From positions 1 to 64,000 of the forward strand of contig NZ_FNNQ01000004.1 in assembly GCF_900106775.1 (NCBI RefSeq): a stretch of 64,000 nucleotides of DNA, in the 5' to 3' direction. The notes beneath the pieces were generated by a model. The model saw only the letters and a program-made list of their open reading frames with translations, did not search any database and was not told the origin of the DNA. Below, one piece after another: positions 47,193-56,420 of the stretch. The stretch is from Marininema mesophilum (GTDB taxonomy: Bacteria > Bacillota > Bacilli > Thermoactinomycetales > DSM-45169). A program made the translations under genes and the position numbers. How positions within the stretch are numbered: the stretch's first letter is position 1; each line of letters starts with the position of its first letter.

Positions 47193-48400
47193 GGATGGTT
47201 TCCATGGTGCATTGGTTACGGATCGCTGGACTCCTAATACTCTTTTACATCTCTATTTTGGGGTCACCATTGGGAGCCACCGCAGCAGACGTTGGCAACG
47301 GGCTAGAAGAGAAGGTTATCCGTACCCAGTTGGATCAGCTTCATACCGATAAGGTGGAACAGTTTTGGAGTGAGCTGAAGCAAGAATATAGCCGTTTTCT
47401 CCCTACAGGGGTAGGCGATGATCTCTTCGACATGATCCTGGCCCAAGCGAAGGGAGGGTGGGATTGGGGAAAATTTTTTCTCACCTTTGGTAAATACCTC
47501 TTTCATGAAGTGTTATATAACGGAAAGTTGCTTGGAACCATTATCGTGTTAACCGTGTTTAGTATGTTCCTCTCTACGTTGCAATCGGCCTTTGAGCGAA
47601 ACCAGGTAAGTAAAATCGCCTATGCCATCTCCTTCTTGGTCATCATCATCTTGGCGATTGACAGCTTTTCAGTAGCCGTGGAAGCGGCCAAAGGTGCGAT
47701 CGGCCGCATGATTGACTTCATGATGGCACTCGTCCCTTTGGTTTTAACTCTCCTCGCTTCGATGGGGAATTTCGGTTCTGTGGGAATGTTCCATCCGCTG
47801 ATCGTCTTAATGGTTCATGTTATTGGAACAGTGATCTACAGTGTTGTATTCCCGCTCCTTTTTTTCTCAGCGATTTTGTCCATTGTTAGTTGTCTCTCGG
47901 ATAAATACAAGGTGAATCAACTCGCCAATTTACTTCGTACGATCAGCATTGGGTTGCTGGGAAGTATGTTGACGATCTTTCTAGGGATCATCTCCGTGCA
48001 AGGTGCGACAGCAGCAGTGACGGATGGGGTAACCATCCGGACGGCCAAATATGTAACGGGCAACTTTGTCCCCGTCATTGGGCGTATGTTCTCAGATGCG
48101 GCGGATACCGTAGTCGGCGCCTCTCTCTTGGTTAAAAATGCAGTAGGGATCGCTGGTGTCGTTATTCTACTCTTTATTAGTGCCTTTCCAGCACTAAAGA
48201 TCCTTTCTCTAGCATTCATCTATAGCTTCTCTGCTGCTGTCCTGCAACCTTTGGGCAATAGCCCCATCATTGAATGCCTGAACATCATTTCTAAGACCTT
48301 GATCTATATTTTTGCTGCGCTGGCTACGGTGGGACTGATGTTTTTCCTAACGATCACGATCATCGTAGCGGCTGGCAATATCTCGGTCATGATGCGGTAG
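47189..48400 (+). CDS. spoIIIAE: Stage III sporulation protein AE
   Basis: Polytopic membrane protein of the feeding-tube complex. 403 residues from GTG at 47189; an ATG at 47204 has GAGGATGG before it and would give 398, close to the usual 399. An N-terminal signal-like helix is followed by an extracytoplasmic segment and seven or more helices. GMFHPLIVLMVHVIGTVIYSVVFPLLFFSAILSIVS and LQPLGNSPIIECLNIISKTLIYIFAAL are conserved. Confidence 0.94.
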   Translation: MRMVSMVHWLRIAGLLILFYISILGSPLGATAADVGNGLEEKVIRTQLDQLHTDKVEQFWSELKQEYSRFLPTGVGDDLFDMILAQAKGGWDWGKFFLTFGKYLFHEVLYNGKLLGTIIVLTVFSMFLSTLQSAFERNQVSKIAYAISFLVIIILAIDSFSVAVEAAKGAIGRMIDFMMALVPLVLTLLASMGNFGSVGMFHPLIVLMVHVIGTVIYSVVFPLLFFSAILSIVSCLSDKYKVNQLANLLRTISIGLLGSMLTIFLGIISVQGATAAVTDGVTIRTAKYVTGNFVPVIGRMFSDAADTVVGASLLVKNAVGIAGVVILLFISAFPALKILSLAFIYSFSAAVLQPLGNSPIIECLNIISKTLIYIFAALATVGLMFFLTITIIVAAGNISVMMR

Positions 48401-49057
48401 GTGAATCCTTTGATCGAACTGGTAGCCGATTGGTTAAAACCGATTATCATCCTTGTCATACTGGCAACTTTTATGGATCTTCTCCTCCCCCATAATGGGA
48501 TGGAACGATATGTAAAATTGGTCATGGGTTTGCTTATCATTATGGCGATTCTTTCTCCGATCCTACAGTTTTTACAAAAGGACATTCAACTATCTGATTT
48601 GACACTAGATAATCAGATAAGAAACCAAGAGGGGGCATCCCTTGCCATGATCAAACAAGATGGGAGGGTTATGGAAAAAAAACAGGAGAAGCTGGTTCAG
48701 AAGGAAGTAGAAAAAAAGATGGCACTTACCATTCAGCAAAATGTGGAGAGACGGTTCAAGTTGGAGGTGACAGGAGTGACAGTTAAGACAAACACGAAGG
48801 CCGAAAAGGAGCCTTCGATCGTGAAGATTATCCTTCACTATCGAAAACAAGAAAAACCTAAAAAATCCACTCAGGTGAAGCAAGTGGACGAAATTAAGCC
48901 GGTTCATATAGGTGTCTCTGGTAAAGAACCCAATCAAGAGAAACCGAAGAGATCAAAAGGAACCGATGCTTTGAGTCAAAAGATAGGTCAATACCTGTCC
49001 GAGACCTGGAGATTATCACCGGATCAAACAAAGATCGTACCGGAACCAGAGGCCTGA
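48401..49057 (+). CDS. spoIIIAF: Stage III sporulation protein AF
   Basis: 218 residues: two N-terminal transmembrane helices (about 9-28 and 38-55) and a soluble domain with MALTIQQNVERRFKLEVTGVTVKT of the ring-building-motif type. The linker is lysine-rich. Starts with GTG directly at the spoIIIAE stop. Confidence 0.92.
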   Translation: MNPLIELVADWLKPIIILVILATFMDLLLPHNGMERYVKLVMGLLIIMAILSPILQFLQKDIQLSDLTLDNQIRNQEGASLAMIKQDGRVMEKKQEKLVQKEVEKKMALTIQQNVERRFKLEVTGVTVKTNTKAEKEPSIVKIILHYRKQEKPKKSTQVKQVDEIKPVHIGVSGKEPNQEKPKRSKGTDALSQKIGQYLSETWRLSPDQTKIVPEPEA

Positions 49058-49070
49058 GGAGGGAGTCTCG

Positions 49071-49712
49071 ATGATAAAGCGTCTGGTTGACCGGATAGAG
49101 GCGGCACTTGGGGCAGGAGCGAATGGTGAGGGGAAGGTGAGCACCTTTCGTTGGCTTCTTATACTCGGTTGCCTAGGAGTTGGGATCATGATCGTCTCTT
49201 CCTTTTTCGCAGATCGCAATCAAGGACTTCCCACGAGTGGTTTACCAGGAAAGGAAAAACAGGAAGCATCTTCTACTGCCCAGTGGGACAAAGGTTCTGG
49301 GGAGCTAAGTATGAAGGAATATGAGGCGATGTACGAATCTGAACTCTCTGACATGCTTGCCAATGTGATCGGGGTGAAGGAAGTTACGGTGATGGTAAAC
49401 CTAGATTCATCCGAGGAAGAAGTTTATCAGCGCGACCGCCAAAGTCAAGAACAGGTGACGAAGGAAACGGATACACGTGGGGGCAATCGGCAGATCCGTC
49501 AATCAGATCAGGATGAAAAGGTGGTGTTGCAACGAAAGGGTGATGGAGAAGAGGTTCCAATCGTGGTGAAGAAGGTTAAACCCTATGTCAGAGGTGTGCT
49601 GGTTGTTGCCAGGGGTGTAGAAAATCTACAAGTGAAAGCTGCGATCATCGAGGCAGTTCAGCGGGTATTGGATGTTCCTATCCATCGTATTTCTGTGTTA
49701 CCAAAAGGATAG
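49071..49712 (+). CDS. spoIIIAG: Stage III sporulation protein AG
   Basis: Channel ring protein. 213 residues: one transmembrane helix (about 27-46), then EYEAMYESELSDMLANVIGVKEVTVMVNLDSSEEEVYQRD and KPYVRGVLVVARGVENLQVKAAIIEAVQRVLDVPIHRISVLPKG, the ring-building motif. ATG after GAGGAGGG. Confidence 0.95.
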   Translation: MIKRLVDRIEAALGAGANGEGKVSTFRWLLILGCLGVGIMIVSSFFADRNQGLPTSGLPGKEKQEASSTAQWDKGSGELSMKEYEAMYESELSDMLANVIGVKEVTVMVNLDSSEEEVYQRDRQSQEQVTKETDTRGGNRQIRQSDQDEKVVLQRKGDGEEVPIVVKKVKPYVRGVLVVARGVENLQVKAAIIEAVQRVLDVPIHRISVLPKG

Positions 49713-49726
49713 AGGAGGGATTGTCA

Positions 49727-50323
49727 GTGAATATGAATAAGCAAACGGTGTGGCTTGTGACGATGTTGACCCTTATGGTGGTTTTATCCGCTTACTATAT
49801 CGTAACCGGGCCGGTAGAACCGGCAGATAAGACAACAATGAAAGAGAAGGCACTCGATACGCCGAAGGTGGACGTGAAAACAAAAGAACTAGACAATAAG
49901 GGCGAGAAAGAACAAAAAACCTCAGGAAAAGGATCTACTTCCAAGGAGAAAAAAGGTACAACAAAAGGTGCAAACGACTACTTTGTTGGCTATCAATTAC
50001 AACGCAATTCCCTTCGTTCCAAATTGACGGAGGAATACATGAAAACCCTGACGGACCCACAGGTTTCCAAAGGGAAAGCTAGTGAAGCTGAAGCAAAAAT
50101 CAATGAACTGACGAAGGTGGATAAAAGCGAATCGGTGATGGAAGACTTGATTCGCAACGAAGGATTTCAAGATGCAGTGGTTATTGAAAATGCGAATCGG
50201 ATAGTGAATGTGATTGTCCAGAGCAATAAATTATCCAACGCTCAGGTTGTTAAGCTGATTGGAATGGTAAAACAACAGATGGATGTGCCTGCGACAAAGG
50301 TATCCGTTGCTTATAAACCTTAA
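49727..50323 (+). CDS. spoIIIAH: Stage III sporulation protein AH
   Basis: Mother-cell partner of forespore SpoIIQ. 198 residues: one transmembrane helix (about 5-26), a lysine-rich linker, and a C-terminal YscJ/ring-building domain VIENANRIVNVIVQSNKLSNAQVVKLIGMVKQQMDVPATKVSVAYKP. GGAGG at 49714 favours the GTG at 49727; TTG 49721 is too close. SpoIIQ is not in the window. Confidence 0.94.
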   Translation: MNMNKQTVWLVTMLTLMVVLSAYYIVTGPVEPADKTTMKEKALDTPKVDVKTKELDNKGEKEQKTSGKGSTSKEKKGTTKGANDYFVGYQLQRNSLRSKLTEEYMKTLTDPQVSKGKASEAEAKINELTKVDKSESVMEDLIRNEGFQDAVVIENANRIVNVIVQSNKLSNAQVVKLIGMVKQQMDVPATKVSVAYKP

Positions 50324-50335
50324 AAAAAATAATTT

Positions 50336-50362
50336 CTCCTCCTATTTTAGGAGGTTTCTTTT
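50336..50362 (+). terminator. spoIIIA operon terminator
   Basis: CCTCCT / AGGAGG around a 5-nt loop, then TTTCTTTTTG. It also sequesters AGGAGG. The next 220 bp hold no gene and carry a possible accB leader. Confidence 0.75.
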
Positions 50363-50583
50363 TGTGAAAAAGGGGTGGGAGACCGTGGTTCATGGTATAT
50401 TGGATAAGGGGTACGGCGAAGATTTGCTTCGTCGTGAGGGACAACGTAAAATAAAGTGAGACGATCTGAAAATGGGGAGAGTAATCGAGAACCCGCGAAA
50501 ATTTGAGCGAAATCTATCCGCTAAGTTAAAATGGGACGGGCCCCGCAAGGATCACGACACATGAGAGGAGTTGTACTCTGCTG

Positions 50584-51096
50584 ATGAAAATGCACGAGAT
50601 TCGCGAACTAATTCGATTGGTTGATGAATCGGCTATCGAAGAATTTGAATTAGAGAATGATGGTACGAAAGTCTTAATTAAGAAGGCGATATCAGGTTCA
50701 AAAGAAACCACAGTTACTCCAGAAGTATTAGAAACTCCATCTGCACCAGCTCCTCAACCACCGATAACGAATTCTGCTCATATGGAGGCTCCTGTAGAGC
50801 AACCCGTGAAAAACACACAAGAGACTACGAAGGATGATGTAGACTCTGATGCGGGCCTACATAAGATTGTTTCTCCGATGGTGGGAACCTTCTATAAGTC
50901 TCCTTCTCCGGATTCAGATCCCTATACAAATACCGGGGATCAGGTGGAAGAAAAAACAGTGGTATGCATTGTAGAAGCTATGAAACTAATGAATGAAATC
51001 GAAGCGGAAGTACGAGGAGAGATCGTCAAGATACTCGTTGAAGACGGGCAACTAGTGGAATACGGCCAGCCGCTGTTTCTGGTGAAAGCCGACTAA
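50584..51096 (+). CDS. accB: Biotin carboxyl carrier protein of acetyl-CoA carboxylase
   Basis: 170 residues. The N-terminal [27 protein letters not shown] is the family start; a Pro/Ala/Thr-rich linker follows; the biotinyl domain has K134 in [15 protein letters not shown]. It carries carboxybiotin from AccC to AccAD (not in the window) for malonyl-CoA formation. A GAGGAG lies 13 bp upstream of the ATG, a wide spacing. accB-accC directly follows spoIIIA, as in B. subtilis. Confidence 0.96.
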   Translation: MKMHEIRELIRLVDESAIEEFELENDGTKVLIKKAISGSKETTVTPEVLETPSAPAPQPPITNSAHMEAPVEQPVKNTQETTKDDVDSDAGLHKIVSPMVGTFYKSPSPDSDPYTNTGDQVEEKTVVCIVEAMKLMNEIEAEVRGEIVKILVEDGQLVEYGQPLFLVKAD

Positions 51097-51117
51097 CAGC
51101 GGAGGGGGGAGAAGTCT

Positions 51118-52467
51118 ATGTTTAAAAAAGTACTCATTGCCAACCGCGGAGAAATTGCTGTTCGAATCATTCGTGCCTGTCACGAATTAGGAATCGAAAC
51201 GGTTGCTGTCTATTCAGAAGCAGATCGTGATGCGCTTCATGTTAAATTGGCAGATGAAGCGTTCTGTGTTGGACCTGCCTCATCTAGAGATAGTTATCTC
51301 AACATGACCAATTTGATGAGTGTTGCCACTCTGGTTGAAGTAGACGCGATTCATCCGGGCTATGGCTTTTTGGCGGAGAACGCTGACTTTGCCGAACTCT
51401 GTGCAGCTTGTAACATCACCTTTATCGGTCCTACTCCCGAAGCCATTATAAAGATGGGGGATAAGACGACTGCACGCGATACAATGATAGAAGCTGGGGT
51501 ACCTGTTGTTCCGGGTACAGAAGGGGTTATTGAGGATGAAGATATCGCCCTTCGCACTGCTACGGAAATTGGTTTTCCCGTCATCGTGAAGGCCACAGCC
51601 GGTGGTGGTGGAAAAGGTATGCGTGTAGTACATAGCGAAGATGAGTTACGGCGAGCGATCCGTATGGCACAGCAAGAAGCTGCTGCCAACTTCGGTAACT
51701 CCGGAGTTTACTTGGAAAAATATTTAGTGGAACCGCGTCATATTGAAATCCAAGTGTTAGCAGATGGGATGGGCAAAACGATTCACCTTGGTGAGCGAGA
51801 TTGTTCCATTCAACGTCGCTATCAAAAATTGATTGAAGAAGCTCCTTCGCCTGCGCTCGATCCCGAATTGCGAAATCGGATGGGTAAAGCGGCAGTGGCA
51901 GCAGCAGAGGCTGTTCATTATACAGGCGCAGGAACAGTTGAATTCCTTCTCGACAAAGAAGGAGATTTCTACTTTATGGAGATGAATACACGAATCCAAG
52001 TAGAACATCCCGTGACGGAATTGGTGACAGGGATCGATCTCGTCCAAGAACAGATTCTAGTTGCGGCGGGAGAAGAATTAACCGTAAACCAAGAGGATAT
52101 TAAGATCGATGGTTGGGCTATTGAGTGCCGGATCAATGCAGAGGACCCTGATCGGAAATTCATGCCTACTCCAGGAACGATCCAGTTCTACCTTCCCCCT
52201 GGGGGAGTAGGGGTGCGGGTAGATAGTGCCGCCTATCCTGGATATAAGATTCCACCTTTCTACGATTCGATGATTGCGAAACTGATTGTATGGGGGAAAG
52301 ATCGGGATGAGGCAATCCGCCGAATGCAACGTGCTCTAGTGGAATTTGCGGTGGATGGCATCAGTACGACGATTCCTTTCCATCTAAAATTGTTGTCCAA
52401 TCAACGCTTCCGTGATGGTGATTTTCACATCCAGTTCCTTGAAACGGTCAATTTAGAGGAGGAATGA
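51118..52467 (+). CDS. accC: Biotin carboxylase of acetyl-CoA carboxylase
   Basis: ATP-grasp enzyme carboxylating biotin on AccB. 449 residues: [92 protein letters not shown] and [21 protein letters not shown] after GGAGGGGGGAG, 21 bp behind accB. Confidence 0.98.
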   Translation: MFKKVLIANRGEIAVRIIRACHELGIETVAVYSEADRDALHVKLADEAFCVGPASSRDSYLNMTNLMSVATLVEVDAIHPGYGFLAENADFAELCAACNITFIGPTPEAIIKMGDKTTARDTMIEAGVPVVPGTEGVIEDEDIALRTATEIGFPVIVKATAGGGGKGMRVVHSEDELRRAIRMAQQEAAANFGNSGVYLEKYLVEPRHIEIQVLADGMGKTIHLGERDCSIQRRYQKLIEEAPSPALDPELRNRMGKAAVAAAEAVHYTGAGTVEFLLDKEGDFYFMEMNTRIQVEHPVTELVTGIDLVQEQILVAAGEELTVNQEDIKIDGWAIECRINAEDPDRKFMPTPGTIQFYLPPGGVGVRVDSAAYPGYKIPPFYDSMIAKLIVWGKDRDEAIRRMQRALVEFAVDGISTTIPFHLKLLSNQRFRDGDFHIQFLETVNLEEE

Positions 52468-52471
52468 ACCG

Positions 52472-52888
52472 ATGGAAAACGAGATCTTTCATCATGAAAC
52501 TCAGTTGACGGAACTAGGAAAAGTAGAGATTGCTCCTGAGGTGATTCAGATTGTTGCAGGTATTGCGGCTCTTAAGGTGGAGGGTGTTGCAGGAACAAGT
52601 GGGGGTGTCGTAGGTGATATCACCCAGTTTCTCGGCCGAAAAAACCCAAAACAAGGGATCAAAGTGGAGCTAACTGAGGATGCAAGCATCTCGGTTTCTA
52701 TTGTCGTTCACTATGGATACTCCATTCCTGAAATCGGGAAACAAGTCCAAGAAAGCGTGAAGAGTGCCGTTGAATCAATGACTGGACTTGCAGTTTCTTC
52801 GATATCGGTCAGAGTTGCTGAAGTGAAGTTCGTTGCAGATCAAGATCGTTCCACGAAGGAAACGGATTCCTCCCAGCGTGTGAAATAA
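52472..52888 (+). CDS. Asp23/Gls24 family protein (YqhY-like)
   Basis: 138 residues: GKVEIAPEVIQIVAGIAALKVEGVAGTSGGVVGDI and the later strand-helix repeat VHYGYSIPEIGKQVQESVKSAVESMTGLAVSSISVRVAEVKF. In B. subtilis YqhY lies at the same place next to accBC and influences acetyl-CoA carboxylase activity. ATG after AGAGGAGG. What follows is the remains of the usual partner genes amaP and DUF2273. Confidence 0.93.
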   Translation: MENEIFHHETQLTELGKVEIAPEVIQIVAGIAALKVEGVAGTSGGVVGDITQFLGRKNPKQGIKVELTEDASISVSIVVHYGYSIPEIGKQVQESVKSAVESMTGLAVSSISVRVAEVKFVADQDRSTKETDSSQRVK

Positions 52889-53158
52889 TTGATTTTTTAC
52901 AACTTCACTCTACTACTATTATCGATAATAGGAATCATCGTTTCGTTGAATAAAGTTACGGGCGTGGAGCGATTAGTAAGAAGGCAATACCTCATCTGTG
53001 GGTATTGGGTTAAAACTGACGGTAGACGGAGAAACTCCTATACAGACCCTGTCCGAGCAATTAGAATCTACTGTTAAAAAGAATGTTGAAGAGATTTCTG
53101 GAGTGGTTGTCAACCAGATTTCCGTCTATTTTGTCCTGAGCGGACGTCAATCTGTGTG
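52889..53158 (+). pseudogene. Degraded amaP-like (Asp23 membrane anchor) remnant
   Basis: Directly behind the asp23 stop, a TTG-started reading gives a transmembrane helix (MIFYNFTLLLLSIIGIIVSL) and VERLVRR, then loses sense. From 52980 the next frame (+1) reads VGIGLKLTVDGETPIQTLSEQLESTVKKNVEEISGVVVNQISVYF, the C-terminal half of an Asp23/AmaP domain. The second helix and first half of the domain are missing. This looks like an internal deletion plus frameshift in amaP. Two short independent genes cannot be excluded. Confidence 0.6.
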
Positions 53159-53277
53159 GATGGAGGCAGAGGATGAAAAGGTTGAAATCTGGAGAACCTA
53201 TCGTGGTGCTCTGCAAAATCTCATCTATTTGTTAATCTCCAAGATGACCTGAAGGAGATTCTTGATGGAATAGTACT
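53159..53277 (+). pseudogene. Possible DUF2273 gene remnant
   Basis: MEAEDEKVEIWRTYRGALQ in one frame resembles the N-terminus of DUF2273 proteins (W-x-x-Y-R-G), and DDLKEILDGIVLP in another frame, from about 53245, resembles their end. The two transmembrane helices between are gone. The match is weak and rests on position: DUF2273 genes commonly neighbour asp23 and amaP. Confidence 0.35.
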
Positions 53278-53306
53278 TCCCGGTCTTTGTGGTCCGGGAT
53301 TTTTTG
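53278..53306 (+). terminator. Terminator before nusB
   Basis: TCCCGG / CCGGGA stem with a 10-nt loop and TTTTTT. Confidence 0.8.
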
Positions 53307-53323
53307 TCGAAGGGAGGCACATG

Positions 53324-53764
53324 ATGAGTCGTAGGCTAGCACGTGAACAAACGTTACAGACGCTATATCAATTGGAGATGAATCCAGAAGCTGGTGAAAA
53401 AGTTGTATTGGAAAACCGGAGCCGCCTAGCTAAAGGAAATGAAGATAATGAAGACTTGGCCTTCTTTTTGCGCTTGACAGAAGGGGTGCGTCAACATACA
53501 GAACTATTGGATCCCATTATTCAAAAGTATCTAAAACAAGATTGGACTTTATCCCGACTTTCTCTAGTCGATCGAACCGTTTTGCGAATGGCTGTATACG
53601 AAGTATTATTTGAAGAGGAAATTCCTGTAGGAGTATCGTTGAATGAAGCTGTGGATCTAGCAAAAACCTATAGTACAGAGGAATCTGCTCGATTTATTAA
53701 CGGTATTTTAGGTAATTTAACAAAAAACTTGGATGATATTCAGCGCACTATAGGGAAAAATTGA
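53324..53764 (+). CDS. nusB: Transcription antitermination factor NusB
   Basis: 146-residue all-helical protein that binds rRNA boxA with S10. MSRRLAREQTLQTLYQLEMN, RLSLVDRTVLRMAVYEVLF, GVSLNEAVDLAKTYSTEESARFINGILGNL are the family blocks. Of two tandem ATGs, the second at 53324 is better spaced from GGGAGG. Confidence 0.96.
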   Translation: MSRRLAREQTLQTLYQLEMNPEAGEKVVLENRSRLAKGNEDNEDLAFFLRLTEGVRQHTELLDPIIQKYLKQDWTLSRLSLVDRTVLRMAVYEVLFEEEIPVGVSLNEAVDLAKTYSTEESARFINGILGNLTKNLDDIQRTIGKN

Positions 53765-53905
53765 TCTCTGCATCTCCTCTCAAGCTGAAAAATACGTATA
53801 TTAGATGTGTAATGACATTTAATGTTCGTATTTATTCTTTACAGCCGTTTCTGCAACGAGTAGAATTGAGGGTAAAGCCAGTCAGTCAGAGAGGAGTTGC
53901 GTCGA

Positions 53906-54766
53906 GTGAAACAGGGACAAATCATCGATGGAAAAGCAATTGCCGCACAAATTAAAGAAGAAATGAGAGTAAAAGTTGATGAATTGGTGAAAAAAGGTAT
54001 TACCCCGGGGTTAGCCGTTATTTTAGTAGGTAACGATCCAGCTTCAGAAACCTATGTACGTGGAAAGATCCGTGATTGTGGAGAGGTAGGAATCCACTCC
54101 GAATTGATTCGTTTAGCTAAAGAGACGAATGAAGAGGAATTACTGGCTGAGGTGGAACGTCTTAACAGGGATGCTTCCATTGATGGTATACTTGTACAAT
54201 TGCCTTTACCGAATCATATTTCCGAAGACCGCATTATCGCTGCTATTCATCCGGAGAAGGATGTGGACTGCTTTCATCCAGAAAACGTCGGACGGTTGGT
54301 CACAGGCTTGCCGACGTTATTGCCATGTACCCCCCATGGCATTATTGAAATGTTGAAACGGACGGAGATCGATATAGCTGGCAAGCATGCGGTCGTTGTA
54401 GGACGAAGCAATATTGTTGGCAAACCTGTATCTTTCCTGTTGCAACAACATCATGCTACAGTTACGATGTGTCACTCCCGTTCCCATGACCTTGCCTCAT
54501 ATACCCGGGATGCGGATATTTTGATAGCGGCTGTGGGGAAAACACGGATCATTACTGCGGATTATATAAAGCCAGGTGCTGTGGTGATCGATGTAGGGAT
54601 GAACCGTGATGAAAATGGAAAGCTTGCGGGTGATGTTGATTTTGCCCAAGCTGAGAAGGTTGCTTCCTATATCACTCCTGTACCAGGTGGTGTAGGTCCG
54701 ATGACACGTGCCATGTTGTTGTATAACACATGTAAAGCTGCTACAAACAATACGATTAAGGGTTAA
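53906..54766 (+). CDS. folD: Methylenetetrahydrofolate dehydrogenase/cyclohydrolase
   Basis: Bifunctional one-carbon enzyme. 286 residues: GLAVILVGNDPASETYVRGKIRDCGEVGI, DGILVQLPLPNHI, KDVDCFHPENVGRLVTG, CTPHGIIEMLKR, VVGRSNIVGKPVSFLL and ITPVPGGVGPMTRAMLL. GAGGAG 9 bp before the GTG at 53906 supports this start over the TTG at 53897. The 140 bp after nusB leave room for a separate promoter. Confidence 0.97.
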   Translation: MKQGQIIDGKAIAAQIKEEMRVKVDELVKKGITPGLAVILVGNDPASETYVRGKIRDCGEVGIHSELIRLAKETNEEELLAEVERLNRDASIDGILVQLPLPNHISEDRIIAAIHPEKDVDCFHPENVGRLVTGLPTLLPCTPHGIIEMLKRTEIDIAGKHAVVVGRSNIVGKPVSFLLQQHHATVTMCHSRSHDLASYTRDADILIAAVGKTRIITADYIKPGAVVIDVGMNRDENGKLAGDVDFAQAEKVASYITPVPGGVGPMTRAMLLYNTCKAATNNTIKG

Positions 54767-54798
54767 ACCTGTTTTCTGGGTTGATAAGGGGTGTGAGC

Positions 54799-56169
54799 AT
54801 GCTTGGGAGAGAGCGGGAGGAATCCTTTACAATCACGGACCTTGTTCGTTACCTGACCCTGGTGATAGAACAAGACGGGGTACTATCACAGATCAGTGTC
54901 CAAGGGGAGATATCCAATTTTAAACGGCATGCCCGCGGCCATCTCTACTTTACTTTGAAAGATGAACAGTCACAGATTCGAGCAGTCATGTTTGCTGGCA
55001 ATACTCGTCGCCTTCGTTTTAAGCCAAAGGATGGAGACGACGTACTCATTCGTGGTCGTGTTGGCGTATATGAACGAGACGGTCAGGTACAGTTATACGT
55101 CACTTCGATGCAACCCCGTGGAGTGGGCGATCTATATGCCGCTTTCCAGGAATTAAAAGAGAAGTTAGAGAAAGAGGGATTATTTTCTCCCCTCTTTAAA
55201 CAACCTCTTCCCTTTTTCCCCCATCGCGTAGGGGTGATTACCTCCGCTCATGGGGCGGCGGTCCGGGATATCATCACAACCATCCAACGTCGTAATTCAG
55301 CGGTAAATATTTTACTCTTGCCCGTTCCTGTACAAGGGCCGGAATCTCCTGCCGCTGTAGCAGAGGCAATTCGTCAGATGAATGATTGTGATGTGGATGT
55401 TATGATCGTGGGTAGGGGTGGAGGTTCTCTGGAGGAGCTCTGGGCCTTTAATGAAGAGGTTGTTGTGAGAAGTATCTATGAATCCAAGATCCCTGTCGTC
55501 TCTGCTGTAGGTCATGAAACAGATACCTCCCTTACAGACTTTGTTTCTGACGTGCGAGCAGCGACACCAACTGCTGCTGCAGAATTAGTCACCCCTCGTT
55601 TGGACGAGCAAATGTACCGTTTCACCACCCTGGAGAGTCGTCTGATCCGTGCACAACGACGTCAGTTGGATGCGATGCAGGAACGCCTTACTCATGCAAT
55701 GAGTCGCCCCCCTTTTCGTCGTCCGCGAACACGGCTAGATCAAGAGCAACAACGTTTAGATTATCTGACGACGGATTTAGTTCGTACCGTTCGATATCCA
55801 ATCCTCCGTCAGCATCATCGATTAGAACATCTTCATACCCGTTTACTTGCCCAACGCCCCCATGCTCGTTTGGCAGAGATGTCTGACCGATGGATACGTT
55901 TGACAAAGGCATGCAAGGGGGAAATGTCTCGCAGGATTCACGAAGGAAGAGAACAATGGCTCCGCCGGCTAGAGAGGTTGGATGCAATTAGTCCTCTAAA
56001 AGTGATGAGTCGTGGGTATTCTCTTGTTTACCGTAGAAACGAAACGGAGTTGGTTCGCTCTGTTAAACAGATCGAGCCCGGTGATCTGATCAAGGTCCGA
56101 CTCGCGGATGGAAAGTTAAAAGCCCAAGTCTGGGGCTGGGAGGAGAATCCCGATGGCAGAATCAGATAA
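54799..56169 (+). CDS. xseA: Exodeoxyribonuclease VII large subunit
   Basis: 456 residues: N-terminal OB-fold (VQGEISNFKRHARGHLYFTLKDE), nuclease domain with GVITSAHGAAVRDIITTIQRRN, VMIVGRGGGSLEELWAFNEE and SAVGHETDTSLTDFVSDVRAATPTAAAELV, a long coiled-coil and SPLKVMSRGYSLVYR at the end. AAGGGG 7 bp before the ATG at 54799 sets the start. Its end overlaps xseB by 17 bp. Confidence 0.96.
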   Translation: MLGREREESFTITDLVRYLTLVIEQDGVLSQISVQGEISNFKRHARGHLYFTLKDEQSQIRAVMFAGNTRRLRFKPKDGDDVLIRGRVGVYERDGQVQLYVTSMQPRGVGDLYAAFQELKEKLEKEGLFSPLFKQPLPFFPHRVGVITSAHGAAVRDIITTIQRRNSAVNILLLPVPVQGPESPAAVAEAIRQMNDCDVDVMIVGRGGGSLEELWAFNEEVVVRSIYESKIPVVSAVGHETDTSLTDFVSDVRAATPTAAAELVTPRLDEQMYRFTTLESRLIRAQRRQLDAMQERLTHAMSRPPFRRPRTRLDQEQQRLDYLTTDLVRTVRYPILRQHHRLEHLHTRLLAQRPHARLAEMSDRWIRLTKACKGEMSRRIHEGREQWLRRLERLDAISPLKVMSRGYSLVYRRNETELVRSVKQIEPGDLIKVRLADGKLKAQVWGWEENPDGRIR

Positions 56170-56419
56170 AACCAGGCAGGAAGTCCTTGAAAACCTGCCC
56201 TTTGAAGAAGCGATGGCACAGCTGGAAGAGGTTGTGGATCAATTGGAGAATGGAGAGGTTCCCTTAGAAGAGGCGATTGGTCTCTTTGAGCGTGGGATGC
56301 GGCTCTCCCGTTTATGTGGAACCAAGTTAGAACGCCTGGAAAGTCAGGTGGAAATGCTAGTTCAGGAGAATGGCGAGTGGACGAAGAAGCCTTTTTCCCC
56401 AGAAGGAGACGGAGAATAA
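56153..56419 (+). CDS. xseB: Exodeoxyribonuclease VII small subunit
   Basis: 88 residues: LPFEEAMAQLEEVVDQLENGEVPLEEAIGLFERGMRLSRLCGTKL is the family helix pair; it multimerises around XseA. The 17-bp overlap with xseA implies coupled translation. Confidence 0.95.
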   Translation: MAESDKTRQEVLENLPFEEAMAQLEEVVDQLENGEVPLEEAIGLFERGMRLSRLCGTKLERLESQVEMLVQENGEWTKKPFSPEGDGE

Positions 56420-56420
56420 G

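Noticed and set aside
56153..56169. Apparent frameshift between xseA and xseB
   Set aside because: Both proteins are complete; the 17-bp overlap is a normal coupled arrangement.
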